Part shown: positions 26,314-34,270 of the stretch, one piece after another
Numbering within the stretch: the stretch's first letter is position 1
How the letters are laid out: the number at the start of each line of letters is the position of its first letter
NCBI GenBank assembly: GCA_041392665.1
Contig: JAWKLQ010000017.1
Span: 127,902 to 191,901 of the forward strand
Direction of reading: 5' to 3'
DNA: 64,000 nucleotides
From: Flavilitoribacter sp020436695
Lineage (GTDB): Bacteria; Bacteroidota; Bacteroidia; Chitinophagales; Saprospiraceae
Notes under the pieces: model-generated
What the model saw: the letters and a program-made list of their open reading frames with translations, nothing else
The model's database searches: none
Told to the model about the DNA's origin: nothing
Program-made: the position numbers and the translations under genes

Positions 26314-28701
26314 ATGGAACAAGACCCTGACAAATTCGATGAACTAACCGAACGACTAAACCTGCTCCTCCGCAAACAGGACCGACTTCAGGTAGAAGCC
26401 CATCGGCTGCGACAGGAAATAGAATTGTTGAAAAAACAGCAGCGCCAGGAACCCACGCCCAAAGAAAAAGAAGGAATCACAGCGTCCGTACCGGTATCCG
26501 CACCATCCGGGCCTAGTGTTTCTCAGGAGAGAATGCCGCTACCAAAATCTACTCCTTCCCTTTGGTCCCGCTGGACTTCCTCCCGGCAAAATATAGAATG
26601 GGAAAAATTTATCGGGGAAAATCTGGTCAGCAAGATCGGTATTCTCATCACCGTGATCGGTGTGGCCTTTGGAGCTAAATACGCCATTGATAATGAATTG
26701 ATATCACCGCTTACACGTATCGTATTGGGCTATCTGGCGGGAATCGGACTACTTGGGCTGGCTATTCGATTAAAAGAAAAATACCGGAACTTCAGTGCCG
26801 TGCTCTTAAGTGGAGCACTGGCTATAATGTACATCATTACTTATTTCGCTTACAACTATTATGCGCTCTTCCCCCAGGCCATTGCTTTCGCACTGATGGT
26901 ATTGCTCACGGCCTTTTCCGTGCTGGCTGCCTGGCATTACAACCAGCAGATCATTGCACTAATGGGATTGGTAGGAGCCTACGGTGTTCCCTTTTTATTA
27001 AGTGAAGATAGTGGCAATGTGCAGTTTTTGTTCATTTATATGGCCGTGATCAATGCAGGGATACTGGCGATCGCCTTCAGAAAGTCGTGGAAGCTGTTGT
27101 TTCACGCCGCCTTCTGGCTCACCTGGCTGATCTTTTCCTGGTGGGCAGCCGACGGCTACCGGCAAGATGAGCATTTTGGTTTGGGGCTCACTTTTCTATC
27201 CGTCTTCTATCTTTTATTTTACGCGACTTTCCTGGCCTACAAGATACCGGCCCGGGAGCCTTTTTCCCGGATGGATGTGGTTTTGTTACTTACCAATTCC
27301 TTTATTTTCTTCGGTTTCGGTTACAAACTGCTCGATGGGCATCCCGGAGCAGAGCAATACCTGGGAATTTTCGCAGTGGTCAATGCTCTGATCCATTTCC
27401 TGGTGGGCAAAATGATCCAGCGGGCCGCATTGGCAGAAAAAAGCCTGTTCTATTTTGTGATCGGACTGGTACTGGTATTTCTTACGCTTGCTGTACCTAT
27501 TCAACTGGACGGCAACTGGGTGACCCTGCTATGGGTCGGTGAAGCCGCTTTGTTGTTCTGGCTGGGCCGTACTCGTCAGGTCGCAGCCTTCGAACGTATG
27601 GTTTTACCTTTGATCGTTTTAGCATTTATTAGTCTGCTACAGGATTGGTCCAACGCCTACGATGTCAGCCTCTATACTCCGGTAGAAGACCGGCCCACTC
27701 CGATCCTGAACATCCAGTTCCTAAGTTCAATACTGTTCGCTGCTGCGGTGGGCTTTATGGTGTGGCTGCAACAAGGAAAGCAATTAGCATCTCCGCTGCC
27801 AGAACGCAATTTCTGGCGTAACAGCCTTCGTTATGTGCTCCCCGCAGTTCTGATATTGGTACTCTTCTACGGATTCCAGGTCGAGTTGCAATATTATTGG
27901 AGGCTGCAGGAGATCCAACAACCGGGCTATGCGGAATATCCCATTACCGATTATACCTTCCGTCGACTAGGCAACATCTGGGGCGTTTATTACGCCATCA
28001 TCTTTCTGGGACTATTGAGCTGGATCAATATGACGCGGATCAAAAACCGTTTATTGGGCTGGATCAATTTGGGATTGAATGTCATTGCCGTCCTGAGTTT
28101 CCTGGTGATCGCCCTCTATGAATTGGGCAAATTGCACGTCAGCTACGCCATTGACGATCAAACGGTATTGGCTTCAGCCGATCATTCCCATACCTATTTG
28201 CGCTACGTGGGCTATATACTGCTGGCCGGGCTGCTGTACATTACCAATCGCTACCGACGTGCCCCTTTTGTGAATATTACCAGCAACTGGCCTTTTGATG
28301 CACTTTTACATTTGACCGCCCTGTCGTGCAGCAGCAGTGAACTGGTCTACTGGTTGAGTATATACAATGCCGATAGTGGTTATAAGCTGGGGCTAAGTAT
28401 TCTTTGGGGCGTATATTCCCTGCTACTGATCAGTTTGGGAATTGCGCAGCGAAAAGCCTATTTACGGGTAGCCGCAATTGTATTGTTTGCTATTACACTG
28501 ATCAAATTGTTCTTCTACGACATTGCCCATCTGAACACCATATCCAAGACAATCGTTTTGTTAGCATTGGGAGGGCTTTTATTGCTGATCTCTTTTCTTT
28601 ACAACAAATTCACAACTGTTATTGGGGATGAGGCCCCCTCTGTCTTCGACATCTCCTCCGATGGGGAAGACAAGTCAGAACATGGGAAGGACGAAAATTA
28701 G
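26314..28701 (+). CDS. DUF2339 multi-spanning membrane protein
   Basis: A 795-residue protein. The first 55 residues form a coiled coil (LTERLNLLLRKQDRLQVEAH). A Pro/Ser linker follows, then the family start WEKFIGENLVSKIGILITVI and about 20 membrane helices with short loops. The tail is acidic. DUF2339 proteins are large polytopic inner membrane proteins of unknown function, often next to a DUF3999 gene, as here. The N-terminal coiled coil is cytoplasmic if the first helix runs in-to-out. Starts at the ATG at 26314, after an 800-bp intergenic region. Confidence 0.85.
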   Translation: MEQDPDKFDELTERLNLLLRKQDRLQVEAHRLRQEIELLKKQQRQEPTPKEKEGITASVPVSAPSGPSVSQERMPLPKSTPSLWSRWTSSRQNIEWEKFIGENLVSKIGILITVIGVAFGAKYAIDNELISPLTRIVLGYLAGIGLLGLAIRLKEKYRNFSAVLLSGALAIMYIITYFAYNYYALFPQAIAFALMVLLTAFSVLAAWHYNQQIIALMGLVGAYGVPFLLSEDSGNVQFLFIYMAVINAGILAIAFRKSWKLLFHAAFWLTWLIFSWWAADGYRQDEHFGLGLTFLSVFYLLFYATFLAYKIPAREPFSRMDVVLLLTNSFIFFGFGYKLLDGHPGAEQYLGIFAVVNALIHFLVGKMIQRAALAEKSLFYFVIGLVLVFLTLAVPIQLDGNWVTLLWVGEAALLFWLGRTRQVAAFERMVLPLIVLAFISLLQDWSNAYDVSLYTPVEDRPTPILNIQFLSSILFAAAVGFMVWLQQGKQLASPLPERNFWRNSLRYVLPAVLILVLFYGFQVELQYYWRLQEIQQPGYAEYPITDYTFRRLGNIWGVYYAIIFLGLLSWINMTRIKNRLLGWINLGLNVIAVLSFLVIALYELGKLHVSYAIDDQTVLASADHSHTYLRYVGYILLAGLLYITNRYRRAPFVNITSNWPFDALLHLTALSCSSSELVYWLSIYNADSGYKLGLSILWGVYSLLLISLGIAQRKAYLRVAAIVLFAITLIKLFFYDIAHLNTISKTIVLLALGGLLLLISFLYNKFTTVIGDEAPSVFDISSDGEDKSEHGKDEN

Positions 28702-28750
28702 AATTAGTACTTCGGTAAGGAACAATGAAATAATTTCTTAAAAAGTAGTC

Positions 28751-30061
28751 ATGATCAATCAATTTGGCAGAGAGGGAATCCTAAAAAAAAAGGACAGAGA
28801 TACCTGGGGACCAGAAGGCTTTTCGGCCAAATGGATATGGTGTAACTGGCTGTTGCTATTCCTCCTTCTGGGTTTTGGTAATACGGAACTAACTGCACAA
28901 TGGGATCACTATCAGTTCGAACGTCCACTGAGTGGCGTCGACCAGCAATGGCACCGGATCGCATTGCCCAATGAACTGTTCCGGCATTTGCGGCTTAACT
29001 ATGCCGACCTGCGCATTATGGGCATTAGCCCGGAGGGAGATACGATCGAAGCGCCGTATCTACTACAGATCCCTGAAGATCGGGTCGCTGTGGAAAAAAC
29101 CGCTTTTCGGCTGTTGAATCCCGGCACCAAGGGCAAAGAATACTTCGTCACGCTGGAACAACTCAGCCCGCAGATCACCAACCGGATCCAACTCAATTTT
29201 GCCAATAAGAATTTTGACTGGCACCTGAAACTGGAAGGTAGTCAGGATCAAAAGGAGTGGTTTACCCTACTGGACAACTACCGCATTCTGAATATTGAAA
29301 ATGAAGCAAGCGATTACACCTTCAGCACCATTCATTTCCGCGAAAGCAAATATCCTTATTATCGCATTGTCCTGCCGGCAACGGAGGGGATCAAATTGCT
29401 AAGTGCTACTTCCTCCCATAATGTCAGAAAACAGGAAGCTTATCAGGAGTATCGAATAATTAACCAACAACAGACCGAAAACAAAGAAGACCGGCGCTCC
29501 GAGCTGGAAATTGATCTGGCATGGCCCATACCGGTTTCTGCTATCCGGCTGGAAGTAGATGCTGATTTTGACTACTATCGTCCCATTTCCATTCAGACAC
29601 TAACGGATAGCACGATTACAGAAACAGACACGATCTATCACTTTGAAGAGATCCACCAGGATGTATTGAGTTCACTGGAAGATCCGATCTTTTATTTCCC
29701 CGCCGTTCGCACCCACTCCCTCAAAGTCGTTATCCATAATCATGACAACACCCCACTAACAATCTCCAAACTCCAGGTGCTGGGATGGCCGCCTTCACTC
29801 ATCGCCCGCTTCACCGAACCGGCCGACTATGTATTGCGCTACGGATGGCCCGATGCCCGCCCCCCGCGCTATGATCTGGCCAACTTTGCGGATAAGATCC
29901 CGGAGAAAATGTCCACGCTAGAACTGGGCACCGAAGTACAACTACTGGTACCTGGTCTGGAAAAAGAACCGCTGCTGTCCAACAAATGGTGGTTATGGGG
30001 CATTCTGATCGTGGCAGTAGCGGTATTGGGATGGTTTGCGATGAGGATGTTACGTGCTTGA
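28751..30061 (+). CDS. DUF3999-like exported, membrane-anchored protein
   Basis: A 436-residue protein. A charged N-terminus is followed by a signal-like helix (WCNWLLLFLLLGFGNTELTA). A large periplasmic beta-rich domain (YQFERPLSGVDQQWHRIALP at its start) follows, and a single C-terminal membrane helix (WWLWGILIVAVAVLGWFAM) ends with a very short cytoplasmic tail. This layout matches DUF3999 proteins, which are encoded next to DUF2339 genes. It begins 49 nt after the DUF2339 stop, so the two are probably one operon and may form an envelope complex. Function is unknown. Confidence 0.75.
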   Translation: MINQFGREGILKKKDRDTWGPEGFSAKWIWCNWLLLFLLLGFGNTELTAQWDHYQFERPLSGVDQQWHRIALPNELFRHLRLNYADLRIMGISPEGDTIEAPYLLQIPEDRVAVEKTAFRLLNPGTKGKEYFVTLEQLSPQITNRIQLNFANKNFDWHLKLEGSQDQKEWFTLLDNYRILNIENEASDYTFSTIHFRESKYPYYRIVLPATEGIKLLSATSSHNVRKQEAYQEYRIINQQQTENKEDRRSELEIDLAWPIPVSAIRLEVDADFDYYRPISIQTLTDSTITETDTIYHFEEIHQDVLSSLEDPIFYFPAVRTHSLKVVIHNHDNTPLTISKLQVLGWPPSLIARFTEPADYVLRYGWPDARPPRYDLANFADKIPEKMSTLELGTEVQLLVPGLEKEPLLSNKWWLWGILIVAVAVLGWFAMRMLRA

Positions 30062-30351
30062 TGTTACTATGCTATGATTTTGAGATGCTGCGATGGTTGA
30101 TGGCAGTGCAAATTGTTATCGATCATGCACCACCTTTGAGTATATTCTGCATTATCCCAGTCTTTGGGGTGGGTTATTGCTATCCTCAATTAAATGACGG
30201 TCATCTCAATGCAAAAATGAAACAGGAGCAATTTGATCTATTTGAGTTGACGGTGTAGTTAGCTTATCCTTCCATCCTAACGTCCCATTATCACAAAATC
30301 CAGGCATTCAAAAAAAAATAAAAAAACCTTTCCGCGTATTGATCTAATCCT
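30062..30351. other. Intergenic space upstream of tRNA-Ser
   Basis: About 290 bp without a supported gene. It ends in A-rich tracts (30310-30326) just before the tRNA promoter box. Confidence 0.4.
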
Positions 30352-30359
30352 TATCTTTG
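30352..30359 (+). promoter_or_regulatory. TAnnTTTG promoter box of tRNA-Ser
   Basis: TATCTTTG lies 19 nt before the first tRNA base, giving a leader of roughly a dozen bases. Confidence 0.65.
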
Positions 30360-30378
30360 CGGTCGCTTAAAACAGCAC

Positions 30379-30464
30379 GGAGGAATGGCAGAGCTGGTTT
30401 AATGCACCGGTCTTGAAAACCGACGTACCGAAAGGTACCGGGGGTTCGAATCCCTCTTCCTCCG
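30379..30464 (+). tRNA. tRNA-Ser (anticodon TGA)
   Basis: An 86-nt class II tRNA. The acceptor stem GGAGGAA pairs with TTCCTCC, followed by discriminator G. The anticodon loop CTTGAAA carries TGA (reads UCA and related serine codons). A long variable arm (GTACC-GAAA-GGTAC) and T-loop GTTCGAATC are present. The 3' CCA is not encoded; the bases after the discriminator are CAA. Promoter box at 30352 and terminator directly after. Confidence 0.97.
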
Positions 30465-30475
30465 CAAATGCATCC

Positions 30476-30500
30476 AAGCCGCCTGAAGGCGGCTTTTTTT
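30476..30500 (+). terminator. Terminator of tRNA-Ser
   Basis: An 8-bp stem AAGCCGCC/GGCGGCTT with a TGAA loop is followed by a run of seven T, 11 nt after the tRNA. Confidence 0.9.
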
Positions 30501-30550
30501 ATTTTACAAAACCTGAGCCGAGTTTGCTCGAGATCGGTTTTGTAAAATAA
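30499..30550. repeat. 15-bp perfect inverted repeat downstream of the tRNA
   Basis: TTATTTTACAAAACC (30499-30513) and its exact reverse complement (30536-30550) flank a 22-nt loop that itself contains CCGAG/CTCG. It is nested inside a wider imperfect repeat (GCATCCAAGCC 30470-30480 and GGCCTGGATGC 30565-30575). Confidence 0.8.
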
Positions 30551-30609
30551 AAAATAGTCTGTTAGGCCTGGATGCGTTTCCGCCTCCCTTCACGGGGATG
30601 TGCGAAGCA

Positions 30610-30628
30610 AATCCCTCTTCCTACGCAA
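30610..30628 (+). repeat. Near-copy of the tRNA-Ser 3' end
   Basis: AATCCCTCTTCCTACGCAA repeats the tRNA end at 30449-30467 with one base changed. Upstream of it, TGCGAAGC and CGGGG resemble a disrupted T-arm. Such duplicated tRNA ends are typical of att-like sites or of partial tRNA copies; no integrase is seen nearby. Confidence 0.6.
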
Positions 30629-30662
30629 TAAAAAAGCTACAACTTTTTACTACTTTTACGGA

Positions 30663-31109
30663 GTGATCAAAAATAGAATCATATCGATCTTTCTATTATG
30701 CCTTTTGCTCCTGGTCAACTGGCACAATGCCTCCGTTCATGCACATGAAGGATGGGAAGGCAAAGACTTCAGTGTATTACACGATCACGACCATCACCAC
30801 CATTCGGATCATCAGCATGATCAGCCGGATTCGGGTATCCTTAGTTGGTTGCAGCAATTGCTTGGAGATCTTGAGCATGCAGACCTGGGGGAAGATCACT
30901 TCAAAGTATTTCTTCAATCTCAGCAACAAACGGGAGCTAACCAGATTTTCGTTTCCTCAACTTTAACTTTTGCACTGTTACCAGGTGTCATCAGTTTTAA
31001 AACATGGCAACCTCTGGAGGAAAATGATATAACTGATCGAGTCCGATCATGCTCTGATCCTCCTTTTTTAGAAATTGTTGCCAATCGCGGCCCACCCACA
31101 TTTTCCTGA
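30663..31109 (+). CDS. His-rich exported protein at head of metal efflux operon
   Basis: A 148-residue protein from GTG 30663 with a signal peptide (IISIFLLCLLLLVNWHNASVHA). A dense metal-binding stretch follows (HDHDHHHHSDHQHDQ, about residues 40-55), then an unremarkable amphipathic region. It ends NRGPPTFS; a terminal R-G/A-P-P motif occurs in some small exported proteins linked to copper efflux systems (recalled, not searched). The upstream GTG at 30600 lies inside the tRNA-like repeat and gives a non-signal N-terminus, so it is rejected. Probably periplasmic metal buffering or sensing; inference from the His cluster and the downstream RND genes. Confidence 0.7.
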   Translation: MIKNRIISIFLLCLLLLVNWHNASVHAHEGWEGKDFSVLHDHDHHHHSDHQHDQPDSGILSWLQQLLGDLEHADLGEDHFKVFLQSQQQTGANQIFVSSTLTFALLPGVISFKTWQPLEENDITDRVRSCSDPPFLEIVANRGPPTFS

Positions 31110-31181
31110 TTTCACTTTCAATGTGAAATGCGCCTGCATTTCACCATTCCCTTATTTATCCATTTTTTAAATTTCAGGAAA

Positions 31182-31454
31182 ATGAAACGTTACTTCTTTA
31201 TTTTCTGCCTTTCTTTTTTCTATTTAGGTGCTTGTACTAACTCAAATTCCCATTCGCACGACGAAGATCATACCCATGAAGAGGGTGATCACTCTCATGA
31301 CGGAGATGCGGACCATGCGCATGCTGACGACCATACCCACGCCGAAGGGGAAGATCACGATCATCCACACCCGCATGATCAGGAAGAATTTTCAGTAGAG
31401 AGTGATACGCTGAAAAAAGACACTACGGAACATCAGCATCCACACCCGCATTAA
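31182..31454 (+). CDS. Small His/Asp-rich lipoprotein
   Basis: A 90-residue lipoprotein (MKRYFFIFCLSFFYLGAC lipobox). The mature part is mostly His, Asp and Glu (about 18 His), with many HxH, DHxH and HPHPH units. There is no folded domain; it is a disordered metal-binding tail on a lipid anchor. The ATG at 31182 is chosen over 31128 because it starts the lipoprotein signal. It ends 10 nt before the RND adaptor gene, whose own N-terminus carries a similar HSHGDGGHSH stretch. A role in binding Zn, Cu, Ni or Co at the membrane before efflux is inferred. Confidence 0.8.
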   Translation: MKRYFFIFCLSFFYLGACTNSNSHSHDEDHTHEEGDHSHDGDADHAHADDHTHAEGEDHDHPHPHDQEEFSVESDTLKKDTTEHQHPHPH

Positions 31455-31464
31455 AACCATCATT

Positions 31465-32997
31465 ATGTTTAAATATATGTTGGCCGCATCAGGATTCGTC
31501 CTGATGCTGGCCTGTCAACCCGTTGAATCCGGACATTCTCACGGTGACGGTGGACACTCCCATGAGGCCGAAGCAGATCACAGCCACGGTGAAACAGCCG
31601 CAGTTTCCATCACCGAATGGAGCGATCAGGTCGAATTATTTGTCGAATTCAAACCTTTGGTTATAGGAGAGGTTAGCCGCTTTGCCGCACATTTTACCCG
31701 TATGTCCGACTACAAGCCCGTTACGGAAGGACAACTGACCGTGAGCCTGATCGTGGGTGCCAAGGGCATTCGCCAAAGCGCAGATAACCCGGCTTCTCCC
31801 GGGATCTTTAATCCCAGCCTGCAACCTACTATCGGTGGTTCGGGCCGGCTGATCTTTGACCTGGTCACCCCCGATTTTTCCGATCAGGTAGTTTTGTCTG
31901 ACATTCCCGTATTCGAAAATGCTGAAGCGGCAAGCGCCGCAATGGCTGAATCTGAGGGCGGTGACATGGGCATCAGTTTCCTTAAAGAACAAGCCTGGAA
32001 GATCGACTTTGCTATCGGGCAGGTTAAACTTCAACCGATCCATGAAGTCATTCATACCTCCGGAGAGATCCAGCCTGTAAAAGGCCAGGAAAAAGTGGTC
32101 GCAGCCAAAAGCAGCGGTATTATCTTTTTCCGAAGTCAAAAATTGCAGGAAGGGCGGGAAGTCAATGCCGGTGAACAACTATTCAGCATCAGCAGTCAGG
32201 GACTGGTGCAATCCAATCTGGAGGAAAAATATGAGGTCGCGAAGGCAAAGCTAGACAAGACCGAAGCTGATTTTGAAAGAGCCGAAGAACTGGTCGGCAA
32301 GCAGATCATCGGGCAAAAGCAATACGAACAACGTAAGATGGATTACTCCATTGCTCAGGCGGAATTCCAGACGCTAACTAATTCTTACAATACAGGAGGC
32401 CAATCCATAACGGCAGCCATGTCGGGGATCATCAAAAATATTATGGTCAGCGACGGCCAGTTCGTGCAGGAAGGAACGCCACTGGTGGAGATCACCAATA
32501 GCCGTCGCCTGCTTTTACAGGCCGAAGTATCGCAAAAGTATTTGCCGCAACTAGGTCAGGTAAAATCCGCCAATTTCAAAACCCCTTATCAGGAGACCGT
32601 GCAGTCTCTTAATGACTACAACGGCCGGTTACTCACCTATGGTAAAGTGCTGGAACCCGGCAGCAGTTTTATTCCGGTATTGTTCGAACTCGATAATCTG
32701 CGGGAACTGATCCCCGGGTCTTTTGTCGAATTATTCCTGCTGACCAGTCCGATCGAAAATGCCCTGGTCATTCCCAAATCTGCCCTAATGCAGGATTACA
32801 ATATGACTTACGTTTACGTCGAAGCCGGTGGCGAAAGCTTTGAAAAAAGACCGATCAAACTAGGGGTAGATGATGGATTCCAGGTGCAGGTACTCTCCGG
32901 ACTGAAGGAAGGGGAATGGGTAGTTACCGAGGGGGCTTACCAGATCAAAATGGCTTCTATGTCTTCTACCATCCCGGCACATGGCCATGAGCATTAA
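31465..32997 (+). CDS. RND efflux periplasmic adaptor (CusB/CzcB-like)
   Basis: A 510-residue lipoprotein (lipobox LMLAC-Q). A His-rich N-terminal stretch (residues about 23-45) is followed by an N-terminal beta domain common in Bacteroidota heavy-metal adaptors (about 50-160). Then come a coiled-coil hairpin (KYEVAKAKLDKTEADFERA), a lipoyl-like half (SGIIKNIMVSDGQFVQEG), a beta-barrel and a membrane-proximal domain (DGFQVQVLSGLKEGEWVV). It bridges the inner-membrane pump and the outer-membrane channel encoded next. Metal specificity (Cu/Ag versus Zn/Co/Cd) cannot be told from the sequence alone; the His-rich tail fits either. Confidence 0.9.
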   Translation: MFKYMLAASGFVLMLACQPVESGHSHGDGGHSHEAEADHSHGETAAVSITEWSDQVELFVEFKPLVIGEVSRFAAHFTRMSDYKPVTEGQLTVSLIVGAKGIRQSADNPASPGIFNPSLQPTIGGSGRLIFDLVTPDFSDQVVLSDIPVFENAEAASAAMAESEGGDMGISFLKEQAWKIDFAIGQVKLQPIHEVIHTSGEIQPVKGQEKVVAAKSSGIIFFRSQKLQEGREVNAGEQLFSISSQGLVQSNLEEKYEVAKAKLDKTEADFERAEELVGKQIIGQKQYEQRKMDYSIAQAEFQTLTNSYNTGGQSITAAMSGIIKNIMVSDGQFVQEGTPLVEITNSRRLLLQAEVSQKYLPQLGQVKSANFKTPYQETVQSLNDYNGRLLTYGKVLEPGSSFIPVLFELDNLRELIPGSFVELFLLTSPIENALVIPKSALMQDYNMTYVYVEAGGESFEKRPIKLGVDDGFQVQVLSGLKEGEWVVTEGAYQIKMASMSSTIPAHGHEH

Positions 32998-33052
32998 ATG
33001 ATCTAAATGATCGATCAGCCCCGGTATTTGAGTTATTAAAAATCAGATCAGC

Positions 33053-34264
33053 ATGAACAAACCATCGCAAACCAAACAGCTCTGGTTGTTATTGGGATTG
33101 CTTACTGCCGTTTTCCAAATTGGAAGTGGACAAAATAACGGTATCAGTCTGGAAGAGGCCCTGCGGATCGCCCGCGACAGCTACGCCGGTCTCGAACGGG
33201 ATCGTTTATCCGTCGAACAACAGACCCGGCTGGCCGATTCCGGATTGTTGACCCAACCGACCCAACTTTTCTTTTCAGGAGAGGAATTCAATTTTGGCGG
33301 ACAATCGGGGGTACAATCGATCAATGTCCAGCAGAATTTCTATCTGCCAAAAGCCCATAAGGCCCAACGGGCGTATTACCAGCAAGGAGCCAAAGTAGCC
33401 GAAAGGCAACTGGCGCTTACCGAACAGGAACTGGAGCGACAGGTGACCCATGCTTATCTGCGTTTGCAATACGCCAAACAGGAAGAGGCGCTGGCAGCAG
33501 AGAATCTGGAGCTGTACCGGAATTTTCTGGAAGTGACTACTGAACAGTTGGAAAGTGGGGAAACCGGCAGGATCCCGCAACTGGCTGCCCGTTCCCGACT
33601 GGGCCAGGCTCAATTGGAACAGGAACACGTCCGTGAAAAATACCAGATCGCCCGGACGCTATTCAACCAATGGCTCGGAGCAGATACGACCTACGAAGTT
33701 GTCGGAGAACTTCCGTCGGCAGTGGCAACTACGGTGGAAGCGAGCCTGCAAAACAATCCTCATTTGCAACTGGTCCAAGCCCGGCAGGAATTAGCCCTGG
33801 CAAAAGTGGAAACCCAAAAAGCACAGCTACTACCGCAGATCAATTCCGGTCTCCGACTACAGAGTGCCTTCGGTACCTTCCCTTTATTCGGCTATCAGGC
33901 CGGGGTGAATGTGCCGCTTTTCCGCAAGTCTTATAAAACGCAGATCGAGGCCGCCCAGGTGGCCGTCAAAGTAGAGGAAGCAGCACTGCGCACCGAACAA
34001 CAGGAACTACAACGCACCATCAGCGAATTGCGCTACCGGCTGGAGCATCAAATGCACATTCTAGCATACCTGGAAGAAGATCTCAGTCCGATCGTCAACG
34101 AACAAAGTGAGATCAATCTGGCAGCTTACCGCGAGGGAGAGGTCGGCTATCTGGAATACCTGGACGGACTGGAACAGGTCGTTCAGGTGAAACAACAATA
34201 CCTGGACGCCCTGTATCAATACAATGCCCTGCGTGTGGAATTGGATTATTGGCTTGGAAATTAA
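33053..34264 (+). CDS. TolC-family outer membrane efflux channel
   Basis: A 403-residue protein with a signal peptide (LWLLLGLLTAVFQIGSG). Two OEP-type repeats of long amphipathic helices follow (for example ALAAENLELYRNFLEVTTEQ and VGYLEYLDGLEQVVQVKQQY). Members form trimeric channels in the outer membrane for RND pumps. It begins 55 nt after the adaptor gene and ends 6 nt before the pump gene, so it belongs to the same transcript. Length is normal for the heavy-metal type (CusC/CzcC-like). Confidence 0.9.
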   Translation: MNKPSQTKQLWLLLGLLTAVFQIGSGQNNGISLEEALRIARDSYAGLERDRLSVEQQTRLADSGLLTQPTQLFFSGEEFNFGGQSGVQSINVQQNFYLPKAHKAQRAYYQQGAKVAERQLALTEQELERQVTHAYLRLQYAKQEEALAAENLELYRNFLEVTTEQLESGETGRIPQLAARSRLGQAQLEQEHVREKYQIARTLFNQWLGADTTYEVVGELPSAVATTVEASLQNNPHLQLVQARQELALAKVETQKAQLLPQINSGLRLQSAFGTFPLFGYQAGVNVPLFRKSYKTQIEAAQVAVKVEEAALRTEQQELQRTISELRYRLEHQMHILAYLEEDLSPIVNEQSEINLAAYREGEVGYLEYLDGLEQVVQVKQQYLDALYQYNALRVELDYWLGN

Positions 34265-34270
34265 TACAAT

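Noticed and set aside
30600..30662. Longer GTG start for the His-rich protein
   Set aside because: It begins inside the tRNA-end repeat and would put 21 residues before the signal peptide.
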